64,000 nt of DNA from Citrobacter sp. RHB25-C09 (GTDB taxonomy: Bacteria; Pseudomonadota; Gammaproteobacteria; Enterobacterales; Enterobacteriaceae): the NCBI RefSeq assembly GCF_013836145.1, contig NZ_CP057483.1, positions 3,782,001 through 3,846,000 of the forward strand, read 5' to 3'. The notes below the pieces were generated by a model, which saw only the letters and a list, made by a program, of their open reading frames with translations, was not told the origin of the DNA and made no database searches. Of the stretch, positions 14,769-24,066 are shown one piece after another; the first letter of the stretch is position 1, and every line of letters begins with the position of its first letter. The position numbers and the translations under genes were made by a program.

Positions 14769-17700
14769 CTAAAACTCAAACTGATAGAGCAAATCCAGTG
14801 CCTGATCTACGCCAGACACGGCTTCCAGATATAGCTTAGGCATCAGGCGATAACGTAACGTGAGAGTCGCCAATGAGTCAAATATCCCCACGCCATATTT
14901 CACCTGTAGACCTGGCAATACGTATCCGCTGACCACGACCTGGGATGAGTCCCCCACACCCTGGGTGTCCAGCGCCAAATTGCTTACGCCAAAAGTCTCC
15001 CCGATTTTACCCACAACCTGACCACTTTGTGCAACCCCCAGGCCAATAAGCATTGAGGTCATCGCTGCACTGTCGCTCTGTTCGCTGTCCAGCCCCTGGC
15101 CACGAAGCAGGTAGGAAAGCGCCATTTGCTGCGACATTGCCGGGTCGGAGAAGATCTCCGCCTTCGGTTCGTCCGCCGTTCCGGTAACACGAACGCCTGC
15201 GATCACATCGTCTTCTGTCGCCTCCGGATTACGAATCGCTTCGATATTCAGCAGCGGTTGATCCGGCGGGCCGGAGAATAGCAGCTCGCCTTTACGCACG
15301 ATCAGATCCTGACCGTAAGCGTGGAAGCGGCCTTGCGGAATATTAATTTGCCCGTTTAGCCCCAGCCCCTGCTTATCCTGCGCGACTTTCAGATCGCCAG
15401 TGAGTCGCGCTTTCAGGCCAAATGCGTCTATACGCACGTTATTGCCGACGTGGACAATCAGGTTACTGTTGATCGGGATCCCTGCGGTCTGCGGTTTCTC
15501 CGGCTGCAACTCATCATTCAGAATCACTTCATCGCTGGAAACGCCCACGGCGCTCTCTGGCAACTCATGCACCACGATGCGCGCCCACGGTACATCGACA
15601 CGCCCGTCAAGCGTAAACAGGTTCGGCGTGGCTTCAAACACCACGTCCGGCGAGACGTCGAGCCGCACCATCGGCGGTACGGTGATCCGCACCTTACTCC
15701 CTTTCGCCGCCACGCGAGCGCGCCAGTTGTCGATCTGGCTCCAGTCGGCATCACCGCTAAGGTTGATTTGTCCCTGCTGCGTGCGGATCTCCCCTGCTAA
15801 CGTTGAACGCGTGCCGGTGAAATTCATCGCCAGTTGGCTTGGCTGCATATCAAATGGCATAAAGTTACCGTCGATATCCAGCCCGCTTAGCTGCATCTGC
15901 CCAAACATCTGCGGGCTTTGCAGATCGCCCCCCAGGCGCAGATTCGCATTCAGCATGCCCGCCGCTTTTTCGCCACGCGCGAAAATCGGGTTAACCATCG
16001 CCAGATTGAGGTTGCGAATCGCCACTGTGCCGCCAAGATTGCGCCGTCCTTGCGGATCGGTCACCTGTACCTGCCCTTCAAGCTGACCGTTATTGGCCAG
16101 ACGAATCAGCCAGCCCAACTGGGCGCGATTATTGTGCAGATCGGCGCTCACGTTGAGGGTATCAAAGGCCAGCGGTAGCGGCGCATCGTTAACCGTCTGC
16201 GTCACCTTCACGCTACGCCCGGAGAGCGTCACGTTGCCTTGCGGCAGCCCCTCTTTGGTGGTGTCCCAGGAGACATCGGCTTTACCGGTGAATACTCCGC
16301 TGGCCTGCGTCGTCTCTGGCATAAACGGCTTCAACATCGCCAGGTCAAAACGGTTAAGATTAACAACCGCCCGTCCTTCAGCGCCGGCATCAATGGTCTG
16401 GGGTACGCACAATTCAGCATTCGGGTTCGCCCAGCAGTGCGGCCCAATACTGATTTTTTGCTCCTGGTTGCGGTAATCCAGCGCAATCGGTCGTGTCAAA
16501 GACAGCGGCCCGACCGGCGTCTGGAAGCGGGTGTTGCTCAGGTTTCCTTTCCAGCGTTCTTCTTTGCGGTCAAAACTTCCCGCCAGATCCAACTGACCGG
16601 AAACCGGCTCCCCCTGTACGCGCAACTGCAATTCATGCTGCTTCTCGCTGCCTTTGGCGTTCAGGGTCACCAGGTTGATATTCACATCCGGCTGCGAGAT
16701 GCGTTCTACGCGAACGTCCAGCTTCCCGGCAATCTGGTCGGTCGATTTAATATCGCCTTCCACGCGTACCTGCGCCACGGACAGTTCCTGCCAGCGCAGA
16801 TTACGCGCGGTGATATCCGCCAGTAGCTGTGGTGCCTCAACCGTACCGCGCACTTTCACCCGCCCTTTCGCTGTACCGCCTAACCCCGGCAGCGCGTTGT
16901 CCAGACCCGGAGCGTCGATGGTGGCATCCAGATTAAGATCTTTCACGCCCAGCTCGCCTTTCACTTCCGCGCTGTTCGGGCCGAGTTCCAGGTGCAGCTC
17001 CGGAATGGTCCACTGCATGTAGCTGTTGCCCTTTAGCGATCCGTCAACGTTAACCTTGTTCTGTTTGACGTTGCCGGTCAGCTTCAGCTCGGGGATCTCC
17101 ATCTGCCAGCTTCCGCCATACAAACTGCCCCGGGTTTTAATCAACCCGTTAAGCTTCGACGGCCAGTCCGGCACCTCTTTCGCCGTATTGATGCCGTCCA
17201 GCGTCAGTTCACCACGCCAACTGATTGCCTGTTGCCAGTCCACCAGCGCTTTCAGCTCGGTTTTCCCCTCCAGCGCCGCAACGCTGAGTTTGTCGAGGTT
17301 GATCTGCTGCTCGTTACCTTTAGCATCCAGCGTAATGGTCGCTGGCGGGATATCCTGCCCTTTCACCGCCGCGCGCATCGACAGCGTATAGTCGGTCATA
17401 TTGCCGGTCAGCTTGAGCTTGATATCATCGGCCTGAAACTGCCTGTCGCCGGTAAACGGCCAGTAGATCTGCTCGCTCACCACTTCCAGGTTGAGCGGCA
17501 GTCCGGCTTCCGCCAGACGCGTCTGGGCGCGCAGAACCATGTCCACCGGGCCGGAAAGATTAACACCCACTTCAAGTTGTTCACGCAGTGCGCCGCCAAC
17601 CTTCAGTTTCACCTTCTCACCTTTCAGCGGATCGATGTTCAGGGTGCTGTTGAGGGTAATATCCACCGGCCAGTTATTGGCAAGCTGAGCCGTGCCGGTC

Positions 17701-18548
17701 GCGTTCACCGTGCCCTGATTTGAGTCGATATCCAACGTATCGAGCTGCATATTGCCGTCGATGCTGCTGACTTTTAACAGCAGGCTATGCACGGTGAGAT
17801 CGGTATCGCCCGTAATGCGTAACTGCTCGCCTTTGAACTCTTCAATGTTGAGATTGAGCGGCAGATGCACATCCGTCATCTCTGGCAGTACCGGCTGTGA
17901 GAACAGATCTTTCAACGTCTCGCCGAGTGGCTTTTCATTAGGCTGTGGGTTTTCGATTTTCGGCTCAACCACCTCTTCCTGCGCCACTTCCGCTACCTTC
18001 GGCAGCGCAATCAGTAGTCCCTGCAGCGAGGTGGGTTTGAGAGTCAGGTTTTTCTCTTGCCAGGTGAGGCCGGAGGCGAAATCCATCACCGAAACGGTGG
18101 TGTCATCAATTTTGATATTGACGTTATTCAGCGCCACGCGGGAAAGGGTGATGGGATACGGCGTAGAAAGATCCAGCGGGCCGCTGTCCTCTTCTTCTTC
18201 AACCTGTTCGGCAGGCGGCATCTTTTTGCTGTCGATAGCCACGTTGATGTCTTTAAGCGACAGGTCGTTGACGCACAGGCTGCTGTTCCACAGGCAATTT
18301 AGCCCAACGGCCAGATGCACTTCCCCGGCGTTAACCGCCACGCCGGGCTGGTCGTAGCGGATATTTTTTAACGATAAATCACGCCAGCCGCCGGTCACCT
18401 GGCCTATTTCCAGCCCTGGCACCCAGCGGTTCGCAGCGCTGAAAACCAGATGCAGACCGGTTGTCGTGCCCACCAGAAACGCCGCCGTTCCCAGCAGCAG
18501 CAGGAGAACAATCAGAACACCGAGGCTTATCTTCTTCCATAAACTCAT
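14769..18548 (-). CDS. tamB: Translocation and assembly module inner-membrane subunit TamB
   Basis: 1259 residues, the K-12 length. An N-terminal signal anchor (about 7-28, with VLIVLLLLLGTAAFLV) is followed by a very long run of beta-rich repeats, an AsmA-like lipid-transport groove, and the C-terminal DUF490 domain (about 900-1259) ending in LLYQFEF. TamB spans the periplasm to TamA. With YhdP and YdbH it is implicated in phospholipid transport to the outer membrane and in autotransporter assembly. Its ATG overlaps the tamA stop as ATGA, so the two subunits are coupled. Confidence 0.97.
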   Translation of the reverse strand: MSLWKKISLGVLIVLLLLLGTAAFLVGTTTGLHLVFSAANRWVPGLEIGQVTGGWRDLSLKNIRYDQPGVAVNAGEVHLAVGLNCLWNSSLCVNDLSLKDINVAIDSKKMPPAEQVEEEEDSGPLDLSTPYPITLSRVALNNVNIKIDDTTVSVMDFASGLTWQEKNLTLKPTSLQGLLIALPKVAEVAQEEVVEPKIENPQPNEKPLGETLKDLFSQPVLPEMTDVHLPLNLNIEEFKGEQLRITGDTDLTVHSLLLKVSSIDGNMQLDTLDIDSNQGTVNATGTAQLANNWPVDITLNSTLNIDPLKGEKVKLKVGGALREQLEVGVNLSGPVDMVLRAQTRLAEAGLPLNLEVVSEQIYWPFTGDRQFQADDIKLKLTGNMTDYTLSMRAAVKGQDIPPATITLDAKGNEQQINLDKLSVAALEGKTELKALVDWQQAISWRGELTLDGINTAKEVPDWPSKLNGLIKTRGSLYGGSWQMEIPELKLTGNVKQNKVNVDGSLKGNSYMQWTIPELHLELGPNSAEVKGELGVKDLNLDATIDAPGLDNALPGLGGTAKGRVKVRGTVEAPQLLADITARNLRWQELSVAQVRVEGDIKSTDQIAGKLDVRVERISQPDVNINLVTLNAKGSEKQHELQLRVQGEPVSGQLDLAGSFDRKEERWKGNLSNTRFQTPVGPLSLTRPIALDYRNQEQKISIGPHCWANPNAELCVPQTIDAGAEGRAVVNLNRFDLAMLKPFMPETTQASGVFTGKADVSWDTTKEGLPQGNVTLSGRSVKVTQTVNDAPLPLAFDTLNVSADLHNNRAQLGWLIRLANNGQLEGQVQVTDPQGRRNLGGTVAIRNLNLAMVNPIFARGEKAAGMLNANLRLGGDLQSPQMFGQMQLSGLDIDGNFMPFDMQPSQLAMNFTGTRSTLAGEIRTQQGQINLSGDADWSQIDNWRARVAAKGSKVRITVPPMVRLDVSPDVVFEATPNLFTLDGRVDVPWARIVVHELPESAVGVSSDEVILNDELQPEKPQTAGIPINSNLIVHVGNNVRIDAFGLKARLTGDLKVAQDKQGLGLNGQINIPQGRFHAYGQDLIVRKGELLFSGPPDQPLLNIEAIRNPEATEDDVIAGVRVTGTADEPKAEIFSDPAMSQQMALSYLLRGQGLDSEQSDSAAMTSMLIGLGVAQSGQVVGKIGETFGVSNLALDTQGVGDSSQVVVSGYVLPGLQVKYGVGIFDSLATLTLRYRLMPKLYLEAVSGVDQALDLLYQFEF

Positions 18549-20278
18549 AATTCAGGCCCCAGACCGATATAAAACTGTAAACCGTGTTCGTCTTTGTCGC
18601 CGATTGGCGCGGCCAAATCGAGCTTGATCGGCCCGACCGGTGACTGCCAGCGCACGCCCACCCCAGCCCCGGTTTTGAAGTCGCTTTTACGGATATCACT
18701 CACCGCTTCGCCACTGTCGACAAACATGGCTCCCCACCATTTTCCGGTGACGTTGTACTGGTACTCCAGCGACCCGGTCGCCAGCTTCGAGGCGCCTTTC
18801 AGATCGCCGTTGCTGTCTTTTGGTGAGATAGATTTGTATTTATAGCCGCGAATACTGCGGTCGCCCCCGGCGAAGAAACGCAGGTCCGGCGGCACTTTGT
18901 CGAAATCACCGGTTTCGATCCAACCGAGATTGCCGCGCATCACAAAGCGATGACGGTCGTACAACGTGCGGATCCAGACGTTTTGCGCCTGAATAACCGA
19001 GAAATCAACATCCGACCCCCACGCAGTGTTGGAGTAATCCACCGAATAACGCTGCGAGTCCCCCCAGGTCGGCATCAGGCCACCGCGCGAGCGCGTGCGG
19101 CTGATCATCACGCCAGGATAGAGCAGCATCGTGGTGTTGGTCACCTCACCCTGAGTAAAGTGGTCAAGACTCCAGCGCAGGTTGATGGCACGCTGCCAGC
19201 CGCTGGAGAGGTCCCAGTAGCGCGAAAGCGCCAGCGTGGTGGAATCCTGCTCGGTATCGTTAAGATCGGTCCGCTTAAAACCGCCCTGGACAAGGTAGTA
19301 CTGTTCCAGGGGATTCTTCAGGAGGGGAATTTTGTAACTGAAGTCCAGCTGCTGTTCAGGCGCCGAGATGCTGGCGCTGGTGGTCAGGCTGTGACCATAC
19401 GAGTTCATCCACGGCTTTTTCCACGTCGCTTTGACGCGCGGTCCCACATCGGTGGAATAGCCCACCCCCGTCTCGATGGTATTTTCAGTACGCGGAGAGA
19501 CGACGCCTTTTAGCGGCAGCACTTTCGTTTTACGCGCTTTATCAAATTCTGGCGCTACGACGACGGAGTTAAACCATCCGGTCGCCGAGAGACGGCGGTT
19601 AAGTTCGCCGAGATCTTTCGACTCGTACTCATCGCCCTCTTTGAACGGTACCAGGTGTTGCAGGTACTCGTCGCGGATCTGCGAACCTTCAAAGGTCACG
19701 TGACCAAAACGGTAACGTTCGCCGCTGTTGTAATCGATATCCCAGAAAGCCTGGTGGCGATCGACCGCGACCCCTAACTGGCTTTTGTTGAATTCACTGT
19801 CGAAATACCCTTTACGTAGCGCCACGCTGGTGAGGGACTTTTTGAAGCTGTCATAGTCACCATGATTAAGTACCGTACCGATTGCCGGGCGCGTTTTCAG
19901 CAGGTCCAGGTAATCTCTGTCGGTGCGCGCGCCGCCGCGTAAAATGACTTCAGTACCGCCAATACGCACCGGTTCACCAGGCGTCACTTTGGCAATCAGG
20001 ACCTGCCGCCCTTTTGCCGGAGGCGGTCGCAGGTCAAAATCAATCGTCGGCTCATAATAGCCGAGCGCTTTTAGTCCTTCGCGGATGGCATCATCTACCC
20101 GCGCGCGAAACCGTCTGTCTGGCGTGACTTCATCGCTTTCGATAGTAGAGAGCTGCGCACGGACGTTTTTCTCCAGTTCTCCTGAAAGCCCCTCGACCTG
20201 CAGACGGACGTTGGCGGCAAAGGCAGAACTGCTTAAGCACAGTAAGCTCATCCAGCATAACTGACGAATTTGTGACAC
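18545..20278 (-). CDS. tamA: Translocation and assembly module outer-membrane subunit TamA
   Basis: 577 residues from a GTG at 20278, preceded by AGGAG; this gives the K-12 length. A frame open upstream to 20605 has no signal peptide at its start and is rejected. Residues 1-22 form a signal peptide ending AFA/ANVRLQ. Three POTRA domains (about 23-265) are followed by a 16-strand Omp85 barrel. The barrel includes the RGYKYKS motif (the VRGY/F motif of loop 6) and ends QFYIGLGPEL. It works with TamB. Confidence 0.96.
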   Translation of the reverse strand: MSQIRQLCWMSLLCLSSSAFAANVRLQVEGLSGELEKNVRAQLSTIESDEVTPDRRFRARVDDAIREGLKALGYYEPTIDFDLRPPPAKGRQVLIAKVTPGEPVRIGGTEVILRGGARTDRDYLDLLKTRPAIGTVLNHGDYDSFKKSLTSVALRKGYFDSEFNKSQLGVAVDRHQAFWDIDYNSGERYRFGHVTFEGSQIRDEYLQHLVPFKEGDEYESKDLGELNRRLSATGWFNSVVVAPEFDKARKTKVLPLKGVVSPRTENTIETGVGYSTDVGPRVKATWKKPWMNSYGHSLTTSASISAPEQQLDFSYKIPLLKNPLEQYYLVQGGFKRTDLNDTEQDSTTLALSRYWDLSSGWQRAINLRWSLDHFTQGEVTNTTMLLYPGVMISRTRSRGGLMPTWGDSQRYSVDYSNTAWGSDVDFSVIQAQNVWIRTLYDRHRFVMRGNLGWIETGDFDKVPPDLRFFAGGDRSIRGYKYKSISPKDSNGDLKGASKLATGSLEYQYNVTGKWWGAMFVDSGEAVSDIRKSDFKTGAGVGVRWQSPVGPIKLDLAAPIGDKDEHGLQFYIGLGPEL

Positions 20279-20492
20279 TTTTTCTCCTGAATATCCCTTA
20301 TCCCCGGCCCTGGAAACACGTTTGATGCCGATCCTCGGCTTAACAAAAACCCAACAATCAGGATTGAAAAAAAGACGACAACCCAAATATTTCTTATGTT
20401 TACTGTAGACACATTCGCGACTGTTATTGTCTGCAAATACGCGTCTTGTTACAACCTTAACCCCAATTACAGATATTCGGGAGAATGGCACC
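20279..20492. promoter_or_regulatory. Divergent tamA/msrA promoter region
   Basis: The gap of about 214 bases between the two start codons must hold both promoters. The msrA start is preceded by TTCGGGAGAATGGCACC and the tamA GTG by CAGGAGAAAAA. No operator stands out. Confidence 0.45.
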
Positions 20493-21131
20493 ATGAGTAT
20501 ATTTGATAAAAAGCACCTGATCTCACCGTCAGATGCATTACCTGGGCGCAATACCCCGATGCCGGTGGCAACGTTACATGCGGTTAACCAACATTCAATG
20601 ACCAACGTGCCAGACGGGATGGAAATAGCCCTTTTTGCGATGGGCTGCTTCTGGGGCGTTGAACGCCTGTTCTGGCAGCTTCCGGGCGTCTATAGTACCG
20701 CTGCGGGCTACGCGGGCGGATATACGCCAAACCCGACCTATCGTGAAGTCTGTTCCGGTGAAACCGGTCACGCCGAAGCGGTAAGAGTGGTTTACGATCC
20801 GGCAGTCATTAGCTACGAGCAACTGTTGCAGGTCTTTTGGGAAAACCATGATCCGGCGCAGGGTATGCGCCAGGGTAACGACCACGGCACACAATACCGC
20901 TCGGCCATTTACCCCCTCACGCCTGAACAGGACGCCGCCGCCCGCGCCAGCCTTGAACGCTTCCAGGCTGCAATGAAAGAAGCGGGCGACGAGCGCCCAG
21001 TGACGACCGAAATCGGCAACCCCACACCGTTTTACTACGCCGAAGATGACCACCAACAGTATTTACACAAAAACCCGTATGGCTATTGCGGCATTGGCGG
21101 TATTGGCGTTTGTTTGCCGCCACAACGCTGA
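20493..21131 (+). CDS. msrA: Peptide methionine sulfoxide reductase A
   Basis: 212 residues from the ATG at 20493 (MSIFDKKHLISPSDALPGRN), the K-12 length; the frame is open further upstream but without homology. It reduces methionine-S-sulfoxide in proteins. The catalytic cysteine is in GCFWGVERLF near 51, and the recycling cysteines are in the C-terminal YGYCGIGGIGVCLPP. The GTQYRSAIY substrate-binding motif is present. Confidence 0.97.
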   Translation: MSIFDKKHLISPSDALPGRNTPMPVATLHAVNQHSMTNVPDGMEIALFAMGCFWGVERLFWQLPGVYSTAAGYAGGYTPNPTYREVCSGETGHAEAVRVVYDPAVISYEQLLQVFWENHDPAQGMRQGNDHGTQYRSAIYPLTPEQDAAARASLERFQAAMKEAGDERPVTTEIGNPTPFYYAEDDHQQYLHKNPYGYCGIGGIGVCLPPQR

Positions 21132-21191
21132 GAGTGCGGTTCTGATATTGCCGAAAAATTAAGCCTCTGGCGGCTTAACAGTCCCTTACGC

Positions 21192-21426
21192 TATACTAGC
21201 CCCTGAACTTACCGGCTCACTTCCACGAGCCGGTTTTCAATGTGTAAATCTTATGGATAAATACTCTATGGATTTCGAGTTGCAGGAAGACGGCAAGCTC
21301 GTGAATCCCCAGGAGCATAGATAACTCTGTGACTGGGGGGAATGAGTGCAACCAACGCACCTGCAGCTTGAAAGACGACGAGTATAAACTTCCCTTCCGA
21401 GGATCTGGCGTTACGCCGGAAAAGAT
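21192..21426 (+). promoter_or_regulatory. ytfL promoter and long structured 5' leader, riboswitch-like
   Basis: A TATACT hexamer at 21192-21197 is the likely -10 box. A 7-bp inverted repeat (TTAAGCC/GGCTTAA, 21159-21178) covers its -35 region. Downstream come four structures: a hairpin at 21211-21234 (ACCGGCTC/GAGCCGGT) followed by TTTTC; a 10-bp helix joining 21277-21286 to 21360-21369; inside it a hairpin pairing 21307-21312 with 21333-21338; and a hairpin at 21404-21420 (TCTGGCG/CGCCGGA) whose 3' arm contains the only ribosome-site purines before the ytfL ATG. A leader of over 200 bases with nested helices and a masked ribosome site points to RNA-level control. I recall similar elements scattered in other Enterobacterales genomes, but have not verified this. 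Confidence 0.6.
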
Positions 21427-22764
21427 ATGTTAAACAGTATTTTAATCATTCTTTGCCTGATCGCTGTAAGTGCGTTCTTCTCGATATCCGAGATCTCGCT
21501 TGCTGCCTCACGTAAAATTAAACTCAAATTGCTGGCTGATGAAGGCAATCTCAATGCGCAGCGCGTGTTGAAGATGCAGGAAAACCCTGGGATGTTCTTC
21601 ACGGTGGTGCAAATTGGTCTTAACGCCGTGGCTATTCTGGGCGGTATTGTGGGCGATGCTGCTTTTTCACCCGCGTTTTATTCTGTGTTTTCGCAGTACT
21701 TATCATCGGAAATCTCCGAGCAGTTGAGCTTTATCCTCTCCTTCTCGCTGGTCACCGGTATGTTTATTCTCTTCGCGGACTTAACCCCGAAACGCATCGG
21801 TATGATTGCACCAGAAGCTGTGGCTTTGCGTATCATCAACCCGATGCGCTTCTGTCTGTATGTATTCACGCCGCTGGTGTGGTTCTTCAACGGGTTAGCG
21901 AACGTTATCTTCCGCATTTTCAAACTGCCGATGGTGCGCAAAGATGACATTACCTCTGATGATATCTATGCCGTGGTAGAAGCCGGGGCGCTGGCCGGGG
22001 TGCTGCGTAAACAGGAGCACGAGCTGATTGAAAACGTGTTCGAACTGGAATCCCGTACCGTGCCGTCCTCCATGACGCCGCGTGAAAATGTGATCTGGTT
22101 TGATTTACACGAAGATGAGCAGAGCCTGAAGAATAAAGTGTCGGAACATCCGCACTCCAAGTTTCTGGTCTGTAATGAAGACATTGACCACATCATTGGG
22201 TACGTTGATTCTAAAGACCTCCTGAACCGCGTGCTGGCAAATCAAAGCATGGCGCTCAACAGCGGCGTGCAGATCCGCAACACCCTGATTGTTCCTGATA
22301 CGCTGACCCTTTCGGAAGCGCTCGAAAGCTTTAAAACCGCAGGTGAAGACTTCGCGGTGATCATGAATGAATACGCGTTAGTGGTCGGTATCATCACCCT
22401 GAATGACGTGATGACCACGCTGATGGGTGACCTGGTCGGTCAGGGGCTGGAAGAACAGATTGTGGCGCGTGATGAGAACTCATGGCTGATCGATGGCGGT
22501 ACGCCAATTGACGACGTGATGCGCGTGCTGGATATCGATGAATTCCCGCAGTCTGGCAACTACGAAACCATCGGCGGCTTTATGATGTTTATGCTGCGAA
22601 AAATCCCGAAACGTACCGATTCGGTGAAATTCTCGGGGTATAAATTCGAAGTGGTGGATATCGATAACTACCGTATCGACCAATTGCTGGTGACCCGTCT
22701 CGACAGCAAGCCAAATGTGCTGGTGCCGAAATTACCGGATGCGAAAGAAGAGCAGCCTTCCTGA
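21427..22764 (+). CDS. ytfL: DUF21/CBS/CorC-domain membrane protein YtfL (PaeA)
   Basis: 445 residues. An N-terminal DUF21 domain (about 1-190) with four membrane segments begins MLNSILIILCLIAVSAFFSI. Two CBS domains follow (about 205-330), with ESRTVPSSMTPRENVIWFDL and LVVGIITLNDVMTTLMG. A CorC/HlyC C-terminal domain (about 345-430) contains SWLIDGGTPIDDVMRVLDIDE. The homologue PaeA in Salmonella and E. coli has been linked to export of polyamines such as cadaverine and putrescine, and relatives to magnesium or cobalt efflux. K-12 YtfL has 447 residues. It sits behind an unusual leader. Confidence 0.94.
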   Translation: MLNSILIILCLIAVSAFFSISEISLAASRKIKLKLLADEGNLNAQRVLKMQENPGMFFTVVQIGLNAVAILGGIVGDAAFSPAFYSVFSQYLSSEISEQLSFILSFSLVTGMFILFADLTPKRIGMIAPEAVALRIINPMRFCLYVFTPLVWFFNGLANVIFRIFKLPMVRKDDITSDDIYAVVEAGALAGVLRKQEHELIENVFELESRTVPSSMTPRENVIWFDLHEDEQSLKNKVSEHPHSKFLVCNEDIDHIIGYVDSKDLLNRVLANQSMALNSGVQIRNTLIVPDTLTLSEALESFKTAGEDFAVIMNEYALVVGIITLNDVMTTLMGDLVGQGLEEQIVARDENSWLIDGGTPIDDVMRVLDIDEFPQSGNYETIGGFMMFMLRKIPKRTDSVKFSGYKFEVVDIDNYRIDQLLVTRLDSKPNVLVPKLPDAKEEQPS

Positions 22765-22773
22765 TGACCTTCG

Positions 22774-22794
22774 GGGGCAACACGCCGTTGCCCC
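22774..22794 (+). terminator. Hairpin after ytfL
   Basis: GGGGCAAC and GTTGCCCC flank ACGCC, 10 bases past the ytfL stop. No U-run follows, so it may protect the 3' end rather than terminate by itself. Confidence 0.5.
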
Positions 22795-22922
22795 TCATCA
22801 ATACTTCGTAATCAGCCTTCTCTAACTCGTTAAATTCAAACGGAACTGACTGTTTAGCGGCGGCGTTACCTGCTACTCATCGCCTTTGAGTCGGATAAAA
22901 AAGTCTATCCCCTACAAACATC

Positions 22923-22948
22923 AACGGCCCCCATTGGGAGCCGTTTTA
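22923..22948. terminator. Terminator between convergent ytfL and ytfK
   Basis: AACGGC with CCCC pairs imperfectly with GGGAGCCGTT and is followed by TTATA on the plus strand; the minus strand has few U residues. It probably ends ytfL transcripts. The 215 bases between the two stop codons hold nothing else I recognise. Confidence 0.6.
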
Positions 22949-22979
22949 TACTTTTATAAACTACTGCATAGCACTTTGG

Positions 22980-23186
22980 TTAAGCCATCTCAGTTTGCAG
23001 ACGCAGAACCTGACGGTTGACTTCGGACATCACAGACAAGTGCTGTTTGTCCTTCACTTTTGGGATAAGAATCTTACCCTTATCAAACTCAAAAGCGCCA
23101 ACGTCCTTGATATATAACCGTCCACGGAACAGGATTTTCACGTACTTCGCCACTTGCAGCGGGTTGTACCGTTGGAAAATTTTCAT
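22980..23186 (-). CDS. ytfK: SpoT-activating stress protein YtfK
   Basis: 68 residues (MKIFQRYNPLQVAKYVKILF), nearly identical to K-12 YtfK, DUF1107 family. YtfK binds the catalytic domain of SpoT and tips it towards (p)ppGpp synthesis during phosphate and fatty-acid starvation. In E. coli it is in the PhoB regulon; I could not confirm a clean Pho box by eye in the upstream AT-rich region. GGAGATAAC precedes the ATG. Confidence 0.95.
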   Translation of the reverse strand: MKIFQRYNPLQVAKYVKILFRGRLYIKDVGAFEFDKGKILIPKVKDKQHLSVMSEVNRQVLRLQTEMA

Positions 23187-23508
23187 TGTTATCTCCTGCT
23201 GAGTCTAGCGCCCTTGCGGTACCACAATCGGTCCAACAGTTATAAGGCGCAAATTTTAATGCCATTTGACTATAGACTATCTGGGCGATGTTTCCAGCAT
23301 GTATAAGTTTATTTACCATCTGGTTACAGTTATTCAGACTTATCTCTACCTGCATCACTAAATGCAGTATAGGCCGGCATTTTTCTTATGAATTGTGCGC
23401 CCGTCCGCAATCTGCGCCGTGATTACGTGAAAAAGCACTATTCGCACATATGATTAACAATCAGACCAAAGTGGTCGGATCACCTGCAAACGATAAAAAG
23501 GAAATACC
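23187..23508. promoter_or_regulatory. Divergent ytfK/ytfJ control region
   Basis: 322 bases without a gene. On the ytfK side a TATAGT hexamer (rightward complement near 23270-23276) could be its -10 box. On the ytfJ side AAAAAGGAAATACC precedes the ATG. An upstream AT-rich segment contains CTGTAACC, at best half of a Pho box. Confidence 0.4.
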
Positions 23509-24066
23509 ATGACCTTACGCAAGATGCTGGTGCTGGCGTGCCTGTTAATACCGATGATGGCTTCTGCCCATAACTTCGAAACCGGTCAGCGCGTCCCGCC
23601 GGTAGGGGTTGCCGACCGTGGCGAACTGCTGCTGAATAAGGACGAGTTCAGCTACAAAAGCTGGAACAGCGCGCAGTTGCCCGGGAAAGTGCGCATTCTC
23701 CAGCACATCGCCGGACGCTCTTCGGCTAAAGAGAAAAACGCGACGCTGATCGAGGCGATCAAATCAGCAAATCTCCCACATGACACCTATCAGACCACGA
23801 CGATCGTCAACACGGATGATGCCATTCCCGGCACCAGCATGTTTGTACGCAGCAGTCTGGAGAGCAATAAGAAGCTCTATCCGTGGTCGCAGTTTATTGT
23901 CGACAGCAACGGCGTGGCACGTAAGGCCTGGCAGCTTGACGAAGAAAGCTCCGCTATTGTGGTGCTGGACAAAGACGGTCGCGTTCAGTGGGCAAAAGAC
24001 GGTGGGTTAACCCAGCAGGAGGTGCAGCAGGTGATCGACCTGCTGCATAAGTTACTCAGTAAATAG
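23509..24066 (+). CDS. ytfJ: Periplasmic thioredoxin-like protein YtfJ
   Basis: 185 residues. A signal peptide at 1-20 (LVLACLLIPMMASA) is cut before HNFETG. The rest has the YtfJ family's thioredoxin-like fold but no CxxC pair, so it is unlikely to be an ordinary disulfide reductase. The function is unknown. Its last 11 bases overlap the 3' end of cysQ on the other strand. Confidence 0.92.
   Translation: MTLRKMLVLACLLIPMMASAHNFETGQRVPPVGVADRGELLLNKDEFSYKSWNSAQLPGKVRILQHIAGRSSAKEKNATLIEAIKSANLPHDTYQTTTIVNTDDAIPGTSMFVRSSLESNKKLYPWSQFIVDSNGVARKAWQLDEESSAIVVLDKDGRVQWAKDGGLTQQEVQQVIDLLHKLLSK

Noticed and set aside
15400..16086. 228-codon frame opposite tamB
   Set aside because: Long only because of high GC in tamB; no recognisable domain.
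20279..20605. Extension of tamA upstream of the GTG
   Set aside because: It would bury the signal peptide; the GTG with AGGAG gives the known length.
23509..24066. YtfJ as a disulfide reductase
   Set aside because: Thioredoxin-like context but no CxxC motif in the sequence.
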